From Methanoregulaceae archaeon (GTDB lineage Archaea; Halobacteriota; Methanomicrobia; Methanomicrobiales; Methanospirillaceae): 16,191 nt of DNA. The stretch covers positions 1-16,191 of the forward strand of contig JACTVF010000017.1 of the NCBI GenBank assembly GCA_019695435.1, read 5' to 3'. This document shows, piece by piece, positions 8,251 to 15,290 of the stretch (positions within the stretch are counted from its first letter, which is position 1; the number at the start of each line of letters is the position of its first letter). The position numbers and the translations under genes were made by a program. The notes beneath the pieces were generated by a model. The model saw nothing but the letters and a program-made list of their open reading frames with translations, did not search any database and was not told where the DNA came from.

Positions 8251-8289
8251 GGCGCACGCATCCTTTTCTGTGACACTTTCTGCAGGGCC

Positions 8290-8302
8290 CGTTTAATTAG
8301 TT
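8290..8302 (-). promoter_or_regulatory. TATA-like box of the AMMECR1-tgtA-arcS group
   Basis: The minus strand reads AACTAATTAAACG here, flanked by GC-rich DNA. A start about 25 nt downstream would leave a leader of about 20 nt containing AAGGATG before the ATG at 8250. It is back to back with the RNase P RNA promoter. Confidence 0.4.
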
Positions 8303-8354
8303 ATCCCCCGGCAGGATAGACCCGGGACTGCGGGGCCGGGCCGGTTACCTGTGC

Positions 8355-8364
8355 TCTTATTAAG
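8355..8364 (+). promoter_or_regulatory. TATA box of the RNase P RNA gene
   Basis: CTTATTAAGG is centred about 27 nt before position 8387, where the outermost helix of the RNA begins. This is the normal archaeal TATA-to-start distance, so it supports both the promoter and the mapped 5' end. Confidence 0.6.
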
Positions 8365-8386
8365 GTTCGTTCGCGCATATGTTGTC

Positions 8387-8736
8387 GTGAGAGGGAGAGA
8401 GCGGCTGACGGTAGCCGAAGTGCTGCTGAGGAAAGTCCCCCCACCCACCGGGCACGCAGCCATACGCAAGTATGGGTGGCGAGAGTCACGGCAATGGCAC
8501 AGAAACGACACGGCCTGTTCCCAGTCATGATGCGGCCGAGCTCCAACGGGAGCGAGAAGTGCACGTTCGCGTGCATGAGTAACCCGCTGAGCGTTTTAAC
8601 GGAACAGGATACGATGAAACGGCGAAACCCTGCGGGTGCAAGCCAGAACAGGGCAATGGATCGCTCGGTATCCGCCCGGGTATGGCGCAGAGCTGAATGC
8701 CGCATGAACAGAAGGAGGCTTACTCCTCCCACTCAC
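8387..8736 (+). ncRNA. rnpB: RNase P RNA (catalytic RNA that trims tRNA 5' ends)
   Basis: The conserved first core block GAGGAAAGTCC is at 8428-8438. The block ACAGAAACGACAC follows in the middle (near 8500), and the closing block ACAGAAGGAGGCTTAC lies near 8708-8723; together these identify RNase P RNA. The ends are set by the P1 helix: GTGAG-A-GGGAG at 8387-8397 pairs with CTCCC-A-CTCAC at 8726-8736, ten pairs with one A-A mismatch. Length is about 350 nt, normal for archaeal type A. A TATA box lies at 8355-8364 and a T-run follows the 3' end. No protein-coding reading here is credible. Exact processing of the ends is inferred. Confidence 0.95.
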
Positions 8737-8740
8737 ATCG

Positions 8741-8746
8741 CTTTTT
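8741..8746 (+). terminator. T-run after RNase P RNA
   Basis: A CTTTTT run begins 5 nt after the P1 helix closes. Archaeal RNA polymerase stops at such T-runs, so this is the probable end of the RNase P RNA transcript. Confidence 0.5.
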
Positions 8747-8913
8747 AAAAAATCTAAAAAGATAAAGAAGGTAAGCGTTCTCCCTGTTTTTGGCTCACAC
8801 ACAGATCCGGTTAATCCCACCCAGGCCTGTCGTTTTCCTCCGGGATTCATCAGTGACCCGAAGTGGTCCGGGCTCAATTTAAGCCCCGATTATCTCTCGA
8901 CCCACCTAAAAGA

Positions 8914-8935
8914 AGCCCATATTGGGCTCCTTTTT
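8914..8935 (+). terminator. Stem-loop followed by T-run
   Basis: AGCCCA, loop TAT, TGGGCT (8914-8928), then CC and TTTTT (8931-8935). This has the shape of an intrinsic terminator reading to the right. No gene ends immediately before it, so it may end an RNA that starts after the RNase P RNA, or be a back-up stop for that gene. Confidence 0.4.
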
Positions 8936-9188
8936 AAGAAGTCCTCAAATTGAACTTATTTTGCCAATCGGGCGAATAATATCGGACCCGGTAATGGGGC
9001 TGTTTTGGCCGATCGCAAGTCAGACTGCCCTTTAAACGATCCGGAAAATAAAAGCCGCCAAAACGCGGATATCGGGCGGCAAAAGGCATTATATTGGGTT
9101 CAATTTGGGCTTTGTTTTGGGAATAAACGGTTTATAACGGATTTAATGGCAAGGGAACGTCATTTTTCCCGAAAGGCTCGCAAAATCG

Positions 9189-9740
9189 TTATGAGACCTG
9201 CACAAGAATGAACGATTTCATCTGCGGCCGGTACTCGTTTGCCTGTACCGACAACCTCTGCTGGAGGTTCCAGATGATCGACCCGGCCATAATCTTTAGG
9301 TCCCCCACTTTAATATCGCGCCGGGCAGTTCGAACCCGGTGATCGTGTGCACGAGCGGGAGGAAGCGGTCATGAGGTTACGCCGTCAATTTCTGCTCCTA
9401 GTGTTTTCTCGAATCGCTACGGGACCTGCCCATTCAGGACAAAGGCGTCCCTCTCTACCTTGGTCCACCCGATGAACCGTGAAGGGACCTTGACCGGGCA
9501 CGCCAGCTTGGAGGCCTCCGGTCGGGATGCTTCCGAGTCTCGCTCGTTATTCTGCTGCGCCTTATCGGCATGTTGTTGTCTGGGTTCATCTGAATAATGC
9601 TTTACCGGTGGATGGTCCGGGGGAAGACCCAACAGGGACCGCAGGACGTCATCGATATCCCGCGCCCTGGTTGCATACTTCCGCTCGACTAGAATCTGGT
9701 ATACCACCGGTGATACTTTCATGTACTTGATTTCACTCAT
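9189..9740 (-). pseudogene. Decayed gene of unknown family (antitoxin-like N-terminus)
   Basis: The ATG at 9740 is preceded by GAAGGGATAACCC. It opens 107 codons, beginning MSEIKYMKVSPVVYQILVER with RARDIDDVLRSLLGLP after it. This looks like a short DNA-binding or antitoxin-type head, followed by a charged Gln/Asp/Glu-rich linker. A TAG at 9419-9417 stops it, yet the same frame goes on protein-like (RFEKTLGAEIDGVTS) to a TGA at 9371. A shifted frame then reads DRFLPLVHTITGFELPGAI, and a second shift gives VGDLKIMAGSIIWNLQQRLS and a tail SFILVQVS ending in TAA at 9189. The whole would be about 185 residues. One nonsense change and two frameshifts mark it as inactive, although the first 107 codons could still be made. 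Family not recognised. Confidence 0.6.
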
Positions 9741-9774
9741 GGGTTATCCCTTCTCAACATTCCCCGCAGGGTTT

Positions 9775-10243
9775 TCATGTACCGGGAAGTGAGGCATGGA
9801 CCTTGGCCCGTAGATCCTTAAGACTCCTACCATGCCCCAGGACCACGCTCCATAGGCTGGGCCGGTGCAATGGGGAAATCCTGATCGTATAATCTCCTCA
9901 TCGCGTCAAAAGCAGGGAGCATTGTCTCAATGTGGTAATAACACCGGGTCCAGCCGGTCCGGCTACTGCCTGCAGCCGGTATTCTTTGCATATCTGTTCA
10001 TCCGTCATAAAAAACTTCTCAAAGAATTGTCGAATCGCATCCGGATCTTTCGGCTTGCGCTTGCTCTGCGGCAGGAAAAACCCTGTACTCCGTAACCTTC
10101 ACCCGGAAAATTCTCTCCCCCGCGTTCGATATCACGCTCTCCATGATTATCCAAGACAGACCCGTAACCGGGTGGATCGCCCATCCATGACCGGATGTTG
10201 GTGATCCTCCCGGCAGGATGACGAAATGTGCTGGCTGTCGACC
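9775..10243 (-). pseudogene. Decayed gene of unknown family, upstream partner
   Basis: Protein-like sequence runs through alternating frames. The first frame (10243 to about 10076) reads HFVILPGGSPTSGHGWAIHP, TGLSWIIMESVISNAGERIF and RVKVTEYRVF. One extra base in the T5 run at 10080-10076 then shifts it to a second frame: LPQSKRKPKDPDAIRQFFEK and FFMTDEQICKEYRLQ. Near 9950-9960 it returns to the first: CYYHIETMLPAFDAMRRLYD, then QDFPIAPAQPMERGPG. One extra base in a G4 run near 9835 probably leads to the final frame GRSLKDLRAKVHASLPGT and TGA at 9775. No start codon is visible at the upstream end, where a TAG (10246-10244) precedes the frame; an ATG occurs inside at 10144. It lies 34 nt upstream of the other decayed gene, so both may once have formed one operon. 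Family not recognised. Confidence 0.6.
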
Positions 10244-10353
10244 CTAAAAGCGTATGAAATAAAAATGATTTAATAAGAATTTTAATTTTAAATCTGTATT
10301 TCGGACTCCTTTTTCGGGAACCCGCCAGTGAGTGAAAAAGAGGAGCTGTTAAT
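10244..10353 (-). promoter_or_regulatory. A/T-rich spacer: fwd operon end and old promoter
   Basis: On the minus strand, the fwdC stop at 10354 is followed within about 20 nt by CTCCTCTTTTTC, a T-run suited to archaeal termination. Further on is A/T-rich DNA with TATA-like CTTATTAAATC (about 10267-10277), which lies about 25 nt before the upstream end of the decayed gene at 9775-10243. That distance suggests the decayed gene was once expressed from a leaderless-type promoter. Confidence 0.4.
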
Positions 10354-11154
10354 TTATATTTTTTTGTACAGGTTGCCGTACACGATCTGGCCTTTCCTCT
10401 TTTTGTGACGCTCCCCCATATCGCCAATGAAGTGGGAAAACTTTGCTTTTGCGCCGTCGACTTCGAGCTCGGCCTCGCTGACAGGCTTGAACCCGGGCAT
10501 CATCGTGTCGATAGAGCCGAAGATAATGATCTCACCGTCAATCATTTGCCCGCCGACCTTGCTTTTTGCATTGCCCTTGACAACGAGCCTGCCACCCTCT
10601 GCGTGGGTCAGGGCATGAACATCGATATTGCCATTTACGATAATCTCGCCGCCGGTCATATACATGCCGATATCTGACCCGGCATTGCCCATGACGAGGA
10701 TCTTGCCACCGGACATGCCTCTCCAGTCGCCACGGTATGCAGCACCGAGATAGTTGCCGGCATTGCCTTCAACGATCAATTCGCCTCCCTTCATGGCGGT
10801 CGCGGCGAATGCCTCGATATTACCCTTCGCGAGGATCTTGCCACCCTTCATCCACGCCCCGACGTACAGATCTGTGCTGCCTTCGATGACGAGCTCCCCA
10901 GCGGTCATCTTGAAACCGAGGTATTTCACCTTCTTAACATCGCCTTTGACAACGATCTTCGTGTCAGCTGCGGTTGCACCTGCATTGCCTATGACCTCGA
11001 AATATTTCCCAAGAGTCGAGGTGGTGTTCCCCTCGTGAACGGAGAGTTCAGCGATCTGTGCTGCAGTTTTGCCGGCAAATGCATCGGGAGACACGTTGTC
11101 GGCCTCAAGATACAGTGCAGGCGCATTTTTCATAGTAATGGTTACGGTTTCCAT
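10354..11154 (-). CDS. fwdC: Formylmethanofuran dehydrogenase subunit C
   Basis: Subunit C of the tungsten or molybdenum formylmethanofuran dehydrogenase, which reduces CO2 to a formyl group on methanofuran. The protein is mostly a right-handed beta-helix of the glutamate-synthase C-terminal (GXGXG) type. Repeated turns such as MKGGKILAKGN, MKGGELIVEGNAGNYLGAAYRGDWRG, and MTGGEIIVNGN are spaced about 18-20 residues apart. (The second turn runs to roughly residues 130-148.) I choose ATG 11154, giving 266 residues starting METVTITMKN, because GGTGAG lies 6 nt upstream. A GTG at 11163, directly after the fwdA stop, is the alternative and would add three residues. Last gene of the operon, with a T-run after it. 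Confidence 0.96.
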   Translation of the reverse strand: METVTITMKNAPALYLEADNVSPDAFAGKTAAQIAELSVHEGNTTSTLGKYFEVIGNAGATAADTKIVVKGDVKKVKYLGFKMTAGELVIEGSTDLYVGAWMKGGKILAKGNIEAFAATAMKGGELIVEGNAGNYLGAAYRGDWRGMSGGKILVMGNAGSDIGMYMTGGEIIVNGNIDVHALTHAEGGRLVVKGNAKSKVGGQMIDGEIIIFGSIDTMMPGFKPVSEAELEVDGAKAKFSHFIGDMGERHKKRKGQIVYGNLYKKI

Positions 11155-11163
11155 CTCACTCAC

Positions 11164-12876
11164 CTACGCCTGTGTTGCATCGACTTCGAGCGCGTATGGA
11201 TTCGGGACGAAGTGGTGCCCGAGCGCCTCGTAGTTGTTCTGCGTCATACTGTAGAACTTCACAAACTTCTCATTGATGTCGCGCATGACCTGTGGATTGT
11301 CCTTGACATGGACATCGACCCAGAGTGTGCGCTTGTTGCCTGTGCTGACAATCTCGCCGTTGCTGACGACCTGAATGCCACTCTTGAAGACGGCTGCGCA
11401 GCGCGAGAACGCTGTCTCGATGTCATCGGGATTTGCGACGGGTTTGTCCGGGTTGAAATTATAGACTGCAACGTCGGCGTCCATGCCGGGTTTCAGACCA
11501 CCGCACATGGCGGAAAGGCCAAGGGATTTTGCCGGGCCGGCGCGGGTCATCTGGGCAAGCTCGTACAGCGAGATCTCGCGGTCGAGACTGCCGATACTGG
11601 TCTGGGAAAGGACCTTATCCTTGTGCTTGAATGCGTTGACTTGTGCATCACGGGCCTTCTTGCTCATGAGCCACTTGATGACACGCGGGTAGCGGGTAAA
11701 CGGTCCTGCGTTCGGGTGGTCGGTAGTGATGTAACAGCGCATCGGGTCCTTCATCATCAGAGGGATCTCAAGGCCGATTGCCCATTGGATCGCACAGACC
11801 GAGATGTTCGGGCTGTAGATGTACGGTACGACTCCGGCTGCGGTCTCAAGTTCCACGTCAACATTCGCCCACTTAAGGTGGTTGAGGCCGCAGAGGTGGT
11901 GCTCGAACGGGCCGTCCGCCGTCATCGTGGTGGTCTCGTCAAGGGTTACATTACCGGTGTCGATGGTAATGTTCTTGTTCTTGTTCACGTAGTCCGTGAC
12001 TTCCTTGGCACCAGACTCGAAGTCTCCCCAATTTGTTCCCTTATACGAGTGGAACTGGGTGTGGGTGAGATGCATGACCTGTTCGCGGCCGAACTTGTTC
12101 TTCGTCTTGAAGCCCTCGGCAAGTTTTAAGGTGTCAAGGGTAGTTTCGTAGCATCCGGGGTTCCCAAGATTATTCGGGTGGATGTGCATCGAGTGGGGGA
12201 GGCCGAGGTACTCGTTTGCCTCAATGAGCCCCTTGATGATCTCTGCAGGAGTAATATCGAAGTACGGGACAGGGTCGTGGATGGAGAGACAGTTCAGTCC
12301 CCATCCCCATGCCTCGGTGCCGCCGGGGTTGACAATTTTGATTGCATAGCCTTTCGTTGCACGAAGAAGCCAGGCACAGTAAGCAGCCGTGTTCTCGATC
12401 TCGTGGTTCTTGAGATACTCCATCACGAACCAGTTGTTCCCAAAAACCGGGAATGCACCCTCGTCAATGATGGGCGTGTCGCGGATCTCCTCGTGAACAT
12501 GGCGTGAGAAAAGCGGGGGCATCGCGGCTTCCATCGCGGTGGTATAGCCCATCTTTGCATACTCATAGCCGGTCTTGAACGTGGTCGGGATCGATGCCCC
12601 GCCACCCATCCTCTCCATGCCATGGGTTGGTGTGCAGCTGAAGAGCTTGTCCTCAGGCCGGTAGATGCGACCGAGGTTGACCTTGGGCCCTGCGATGTGG
12701 GCGTGGATCTCCACAGCGCCTGCCATGACAGTCTTGTCCTTGGCATCGATAACCTTTGCCGAGGAGCTGACCTTGTCGACTATCTTTCCATCCTTAATTG
12801 AGATATCCTTCTTGTCGCCTTTGATGCCCTGGACCGGGTCAAAGACATGACCGTTCTTAATGATATATTCTGACAT
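11164..12876 (-). CDS. fwdA: Formylmethanofuran dehydrogenase subunit A
   Basis: Amidohydrolase-type subunit that joins formate, made in FwdBD, to methanofuran at a binuclear zinc site. The 570-residue protein has the first metal pair EIHAHIAGPK (H58, H60), the probable carboxylated lysine K180 (YAIKIVNPGG), histidines in PHSMHIHPNN (228-233) and HLTHTQFH (269-276), and the aspartate D386 in TTDHPNAGPF. All are in family order, so the enzyme should be active. ATG 12876 is preceded by a strong AAGGAGG, 2 nt after the fwdB stop. The gene ends in TAG, and the next codons GTG AGT GAG ATG run in the same frame into fwdC. Confidence 0.98.
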   Translation of the reverse strand: MSEYIIKNGHVFDPVQGIKGDKKDISIKDGKIVDKVSSSAKVIDAKDKTVMAGAVEIHAHIAGPKVNLGRIYRPEDKLFSCTPTHGMERMGGGASIPTTFKTGYEYAKMGYTTAMEAAMPPLFSRHVHEEIRDTPIIDEGAFPVFGNNWFVMEYLKNHEIENTAAYCAWLLRATKGYAIKIVNPGGTEAWGWGLNCLSIHDPVPYFDITPAEIIKGLIEANEYLGLPHSMHIHPNNLGNPGCYETTLDTLKLAEGFKTKNKFGREQVMHLTHTQFHSYKGTNWGDFESGAKEVTDYVNKNKNITIDTGNVTLDETTTMTADGPFEHHLCGLNHLKWANVDVELETAAGVVPYIYSPNISVCAIQWAIGLEIPLMMKDPMRCYITTDHPNAGPFTRYPRVIKWLMSKKARDAQVNAFKHKDKVLSQTSIGSLDREISLYELAQMTRAGPAKSLGLSAMCGGLKPGMDADVAVYNFNPDKPVANPDDIETAFSRCAAVFKSGIQVVSNGEIVSTGNKRTLWVDVHVKDNPQVMRDINEKFVKFYSMTQNNYEALGHHFVPNPYALEVDATQA

Positions 12877-12878
12877 GG

Positions 12879-14195
12879 TTATGCCGCCTCCTTGAGCTGT
12901 TTTAAGCGGTCTCGGACTTTTATCAGGAACTCTTCATCGGTGAGCATCCCCTCCGGGGGCTCGACTACCTTGCGGCAGTCAATTGGTACATTGTCCATGC
13001 GGTAGCAGTTGCCACCGGTTTCGACACCGTTGAATGCGACCGGGACATGGAGTTTTGAGACACCGGAAGTCGGGGTCAGGTGGGGGTCGATGCAGACTGA
13101 CGGCATCTTGGCGATTGGCTTGACAGCGCTGATCGGGAAGTGTGCGCCCGGGTCGCTGCCGATGGTTAACATGGCGTCAATTTCTCCGCGGGTAAGGAGG
13201 TCAATCGTACTTGTGTCACCCGGGTTGTACCGGGCAAAGCCTCGGGTAAGGTCGACCGCGTAGGGGAACCCGAACTGCCATGCGAAGACTTCCCCGGAGC
13301 CAGTAACATTGTAGTGGCCACGCATCGGCATGATCGAGAATTTTGTGTACTCGTTGAGATCCTTAGTGACAGCAATTGCCGCGTCGATGTTGTGGTTCTT
13401 ACCGAGCGTCTGGGTGACACCCATGCCGAAGAAGATGATACCGAACCGGCCGCTTTTCATGACGTCAGCAGCTTCGCGGATCTTCTCACCGGGGATGCCT
13501 GCTACGACGTCAGGGAGCCATTCCCCTTTAAAGGCAACGCGAAGTGCGTCCAGAAGTTCGTAGTCCTTGCCCTGTTCCACCTGGAGGTGCATGTCGGCCA
13601 TCTTGGCGGTGTCGGTGACACGGGGGTCAACAACAATCAGCTTGCGGCTCATCTGTCCCTTGCCGGTAAAGAAACCGCGGGGGAAGATGGAGTACCGGGA
13701 CATGTGCCGGGGGTGGGCATGTGCCGGGTTGCAGCCCCAGAAGATAATCCTGTCCGCACGGTTCTTGATTTCCCCGAGTGTACAGGAAGGCAGACCGACA
13801 TCCTGAATTGCAATCAGAGAAGTCCCGTGGCAGGTTGCTGCGGTATTGTCACAGCATGCCCGGCTCATTTCGGCAATCTCATTACCCACACTCTGGGCCT
13901 CGCAGTTGGTAGAAGACCAGCCGAATAAGAGCGGCTTTCTCGCCTTTGCGAGCATCTGGGCGGTGTATTCAACAGCCTCATCATAGGAGATCTCCTTCCA
14001 TGAACCGTCTTCCTGGTGCATCCGCGGACGGGTGATTCGGTCAGATGATTGGGAGTGCAGGAATTTTTCCGTCCCGATCACGCAGGCATTGTTGACTTCG
14101 AGGAGTTTCTTACCGTCATCGGAAACAATCACTTCAATATCATCACAAAGTGTTCCGCAGAAAGGGCAGATTACATCGGTTATAGTCTTGGTCAT
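12879..14195 (-). CDS. fwdB: Formylmethanofuran dehydrogenase subunit B
   Basis: Catalytic molybdopterin or tungstopterin subunit that reduces CO2 to formate, related to formate dehydrogenases. The N-terminal [4Fe-4S] ligands are CPFCGTLC (C10, C13, C17) and C38 in NACVIG. The metal-ligand residue is C122 in NTAATCHGTS, encoded by TGC, so this is the cysteine and not the selenocysteine form. Cofactor-binding stretches include FWGCNPAHAHPRH and TIGSDPGAHFP. I choose ATG 14195 (438 residues), which overlaps the fwdD stop as ATGA with GGGGTGA upstream. The frame is open six codons further to a GTG, which is less likely. Whether this is the W (fwd) or Mo (fmd) isoenzyme cannot be read from the sequence. 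Confidence 0.97.
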   Translation of the reverse strand: MTKTITDVICPFCGTLCDDIEVIVSDDGKKLLEVNNACVIGTEKFLHSQSSDRITRPRMHQEDGSWKEISYDEAVEYTAQMLAKARKPLLFGWSSTNCEAQSVGNEIAEMSRACCDNTAATCHGTSLIAIQDVGLPSCTLGEIKNRADRIIFWGCNPAHAHPRHMSRYSIFPRGFFTGKGQMSRKLIVVDPRVTDTAKMADMHLQVEQGKDYELLDALRVAFKGEWLPDVVAGIPGEKIREAADVMKSGRFGIIFFGMGVTQTLGKNHNIDAAIAVTKDLNEYTKFSIMPMRGHYNVTGSGEVFAWQFGFPYAVDLTRGFARYNPGDTSTIDLLTRGEIDAMLTIGSDPGAHFPISAVKPIAKMPSVCIDPHLTPTSGVSKLHVPVAFNGVETGGNCYRMDNVPIDCRKVVEPPEGMLTDEEFLIKVRDRLKQLKEAA

Positions 14196-14599
14196 GCTGT
14201 TTTCACCCCGCACAGTTTCTGGACAAGTTCGATACCGAGGAGGATGGGCTCGTTCGCTGCAACTTCCAGTGTCACAGGGGTTCCTTTAAACGTTGGCATC
14301 CCTGTTGAGTAGGTATTTGGATCAATAATGGAGTTAGCCCATGGGCCCATCGGGATAAAAGCGACACCCGGGTGCGGTCCCTGGGTGGTCTCGGTTGCCT
14401 TGACGACAACGCTGCCATAAGGGCTGGTGACCCTGACGTTGGTGTTCTTCCAGGCACCAAGCTTTTTGAGGTCTGTTGGATCAAGTTCGATGATGCCGGC
14501 TGCAGTCCGGTAGTTGGCTTTTTCCTTGCCACCTTCGATAGCAACACCCTGCTGGATGGTGCGACCCGATATCAGGTTGATAGTTATGCTCTTTGTCAT
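14192..14599 (-). CDS. fwdD: Formylmethanofuran dehydrogenase subunit D
   Basis: Small molybdopterin-dinucleotide-binding subunit (135 residues) that completes the pterin site of FwdB, corresponding to the C-terminal domain of formate dehydrogenases. Visible features are LISGRTIQQGVAIEGGK near the N-terminus, WKNTNVRVTSPYGSVVVKA at about 50-68 (the six-stranded barrel typical of the family), and GVAFIPMGPWANSIIDPNTY at about 78-97. ATG 14599 follows CGGGGAA at 5 nt. It is 58 nt downstream of fwdG and overlaps fwdB by 4 nt, so D and B, which form one active site, are translationally coupled. Confidence 0.96.
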   Translation of the reverse strand: MTKSITINLISGRTIQQGVAIEGGKEKANYRTAAGIIELDPTDLKKLGAWKNTNVRVTSPYGSVVVKATETTQGPHPGVAFIPMGPWANSIIDPNTYSTGMPTFKGTPVTLEVAANEPILLGIELVQKLCGVKTA

Positions 14600-14657
14600 A
14601 GTATTCCCCGTTTTTTAAAATTACAAACAGTCAGTAATCAGGTAAACCTCTGGCTTT

Positions 14658-14918
14658 TCAGGCCTCGGACGGTATCATTTCCCCCCTTCCGGAAAGGCGG
14701 ATTACATCGTAGGGGCAGGCGTTGACACAGACCCCGCAACCCGCACAGAGCTCAGCTTTCACGTCAAGATGTATTGACTTCCCGTTCTTAACAGCGTAGA
14801 TCTTCTCTTTTGTTACAGGATCGAGCGTATGCAGTTCGAGTGCATCGACCGGACATGCGACGACACAGTTGCCACAACCGGTGCATCGCTCCATGTTTAC
14901 ATGTACTGAAAATGCCAT
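14658..14918 (-). CDS. fwdG: Ferredoxin subunit G of formylmethanofuran dehydrogenase
   Basis: An 86-residue protein with two [4Fe-4S] motifs: CTGCGNCVVACP at about 12-23 and CAGCGVCVNACP at about 57-68. It is first in the operon and should carry electrons to the FwdB cluster, as FwdG does. I choose ATG 14918 (start MAFSVHVNMERC), since this puts the first cluster close to the N-terminus as in FwdG. The frame is open to 14966, but those 16 residues (MLNNIISIHYN...) look like read-through of the leader. The polyferredoxin FwdF and subunits E and H are not in the window. A general two-cluster ferredoxin is the alternative, but position supports FwdG. Confidence 0.9.
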   Translation of the reverse strand: MAFSVHVNMERCTGCGNCVVACPVDALELHTLDPVTKEKIYAVKNGKSIHLDVKAELCAGCGVCVNACPYDVIRLSGRGEMIPSEA

Positions 14919-14966
14919 ACATATCACGCACACATTATAGTGGATAGAGATTATGTTGTTGAGCAA

Positions 14967-14981
14967 GTTAATTAAAGTTAT
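14967..14981 (-). promoter_or_regulatory. Probable TATA box of the fwd operon
   Basis: The minus strand reads ACTTTAATTAACTTG in this stretch. A start about 25 nt downstream lies near 14948, giving a leader of about 30 nt before the fwdG ATG. A second A/T-rich word, ACTATAATG at about 14934-14942, is closer to the ATG than a TATA box should be unless the message is leaderless. Confidence 0.4.
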
Positions 14982-15054
14982 CTGAATTTATTTGGAGGTA
15001 AACATAAATCTTTAATTCATTGTCAAAAGTTAGATCAAAACATTATACTTTTAG

Positions 15055-15261
15055 GCAATAACGGCTCGTATTGCCCCTTCAATAGAGACTAAAGAAGCAA
15101 AGACTTTAAAGCCATCCAATGAATTAATCATTATTTGCGACAACCTCCCCGCCACGACGACACAGATCCCGACCCCGCCTGTAGAGATTGAAGTCCTGCC
15201 GGGGGGATATGCGAAAACTGCCCCCAGGAATCATGGGAGATCTCGTAAAACAAGGAAATAA
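15055..15261 (+). other. Start-less open frame in the fwd/DsrE intergenic region
   Basis: Between the fwd promoter and the DsrE gene (14982-15290) the plus strand is open for 68 codons after a TAG at 15052, ending in TAA at 15259-15261. It has no ATG, GTG or TTG. The later part reads ELIIICDNLPATTTQIPTPP, then VEIEVLPGGYAKTAP and a basic tail SRKTRK. The minus strand is also open over 15051-15238 and hydrophobic (STGGVGICVVVAGRLSQIMI). Base composition changes sharply near 15140 from A/T-rich to G/C-rich. It could be a gene remnant on either strand or chance; I assign no function. Confidence 0.25.
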
Positions 15262-15264
15262 CCC

Positions 15265-15273
15265 CATATAATA
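15265..15273 (+). promoter_or_regulatory. TATA box at leaderless distance from the DsrE gene
   Basis: CATATAATA is centred about 22-24 nt before the ATG at 15291, so transcription should begin at or within a few bases of the start codon. There is no good Shine-Dalgarno sequence before the ATG, which agrees with a leaderless message. Confidence 0.55.
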
Positions 15274-15290
15274 GTTAAGCCCGGCTGATC

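Larger units (their letters stand above)
8737..9188. other. Gene-free gap with several inverted repeats
   Basis: About 450 bases without a credible gene. The only frame of note (9005-9211, plus) begins with TTG, has no ribosome site and no recognisable motif. What is visible is secondary structure: GGGCT/AGCCC at 8870-8886, AGCCCA/TGGGCT at 8914-8928 followed by a T-run, GCCGCC/GGCGGC at 9054-9080, and a distant perfect 10-bp pair CAAATTGAAC (8946-8955) with GTTCAATTTG (9098-9107). TTTTGCC at 8959-8965 and GGCAAAA at 9078-9084 could pair inside it. This could be a structured RNA, or the leftover flank of the decayed genes to the right. Confidence 0.5.

Noticed and set aside
9005..9211. Plus-strand open frame of 68 codons
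   Set aside because: TTG start without a ribosome site, no family-like motif, and it covers hairpin-forming sequence and the tail of the minus-strand decayed gene.
9320..9340. T-arm-like sequence (CCGGG, loop with TTCGAA, CCCGG) suggesting a tRNA 3' end
   Set aside because: The loop has nine bases rather than seven, and no acceptor, D or anticodon arms can be found around it. The stretch is better explained as the TGFELPG coding part of the decayed gene on the minus strand.
943..9740. Pyrrolysine (TAG as sense codon) to explain the in-frame ambers at 1071 and 9419
   Set aside because: TAG is the natural end of fwdA and of the VWA gene, no pyl genes are in view, and the decayed genes also carry frameshifts and a TAA. 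Ordinary gene decay explains the pattern better.
10005..10427. Minus-strand open frame of 140 codons overlapping the fwdC end
   Set aside because: It crosses the fwdC 3' end and an A/T-rich spacer in a different frame. The protein-like sequence in this region lies in the other two frames.
13840..13860. Selenocysteine at the FwdB metal-ligand position
   Set aside because: The codon at residue 122 is TGC, a normal cysteine.
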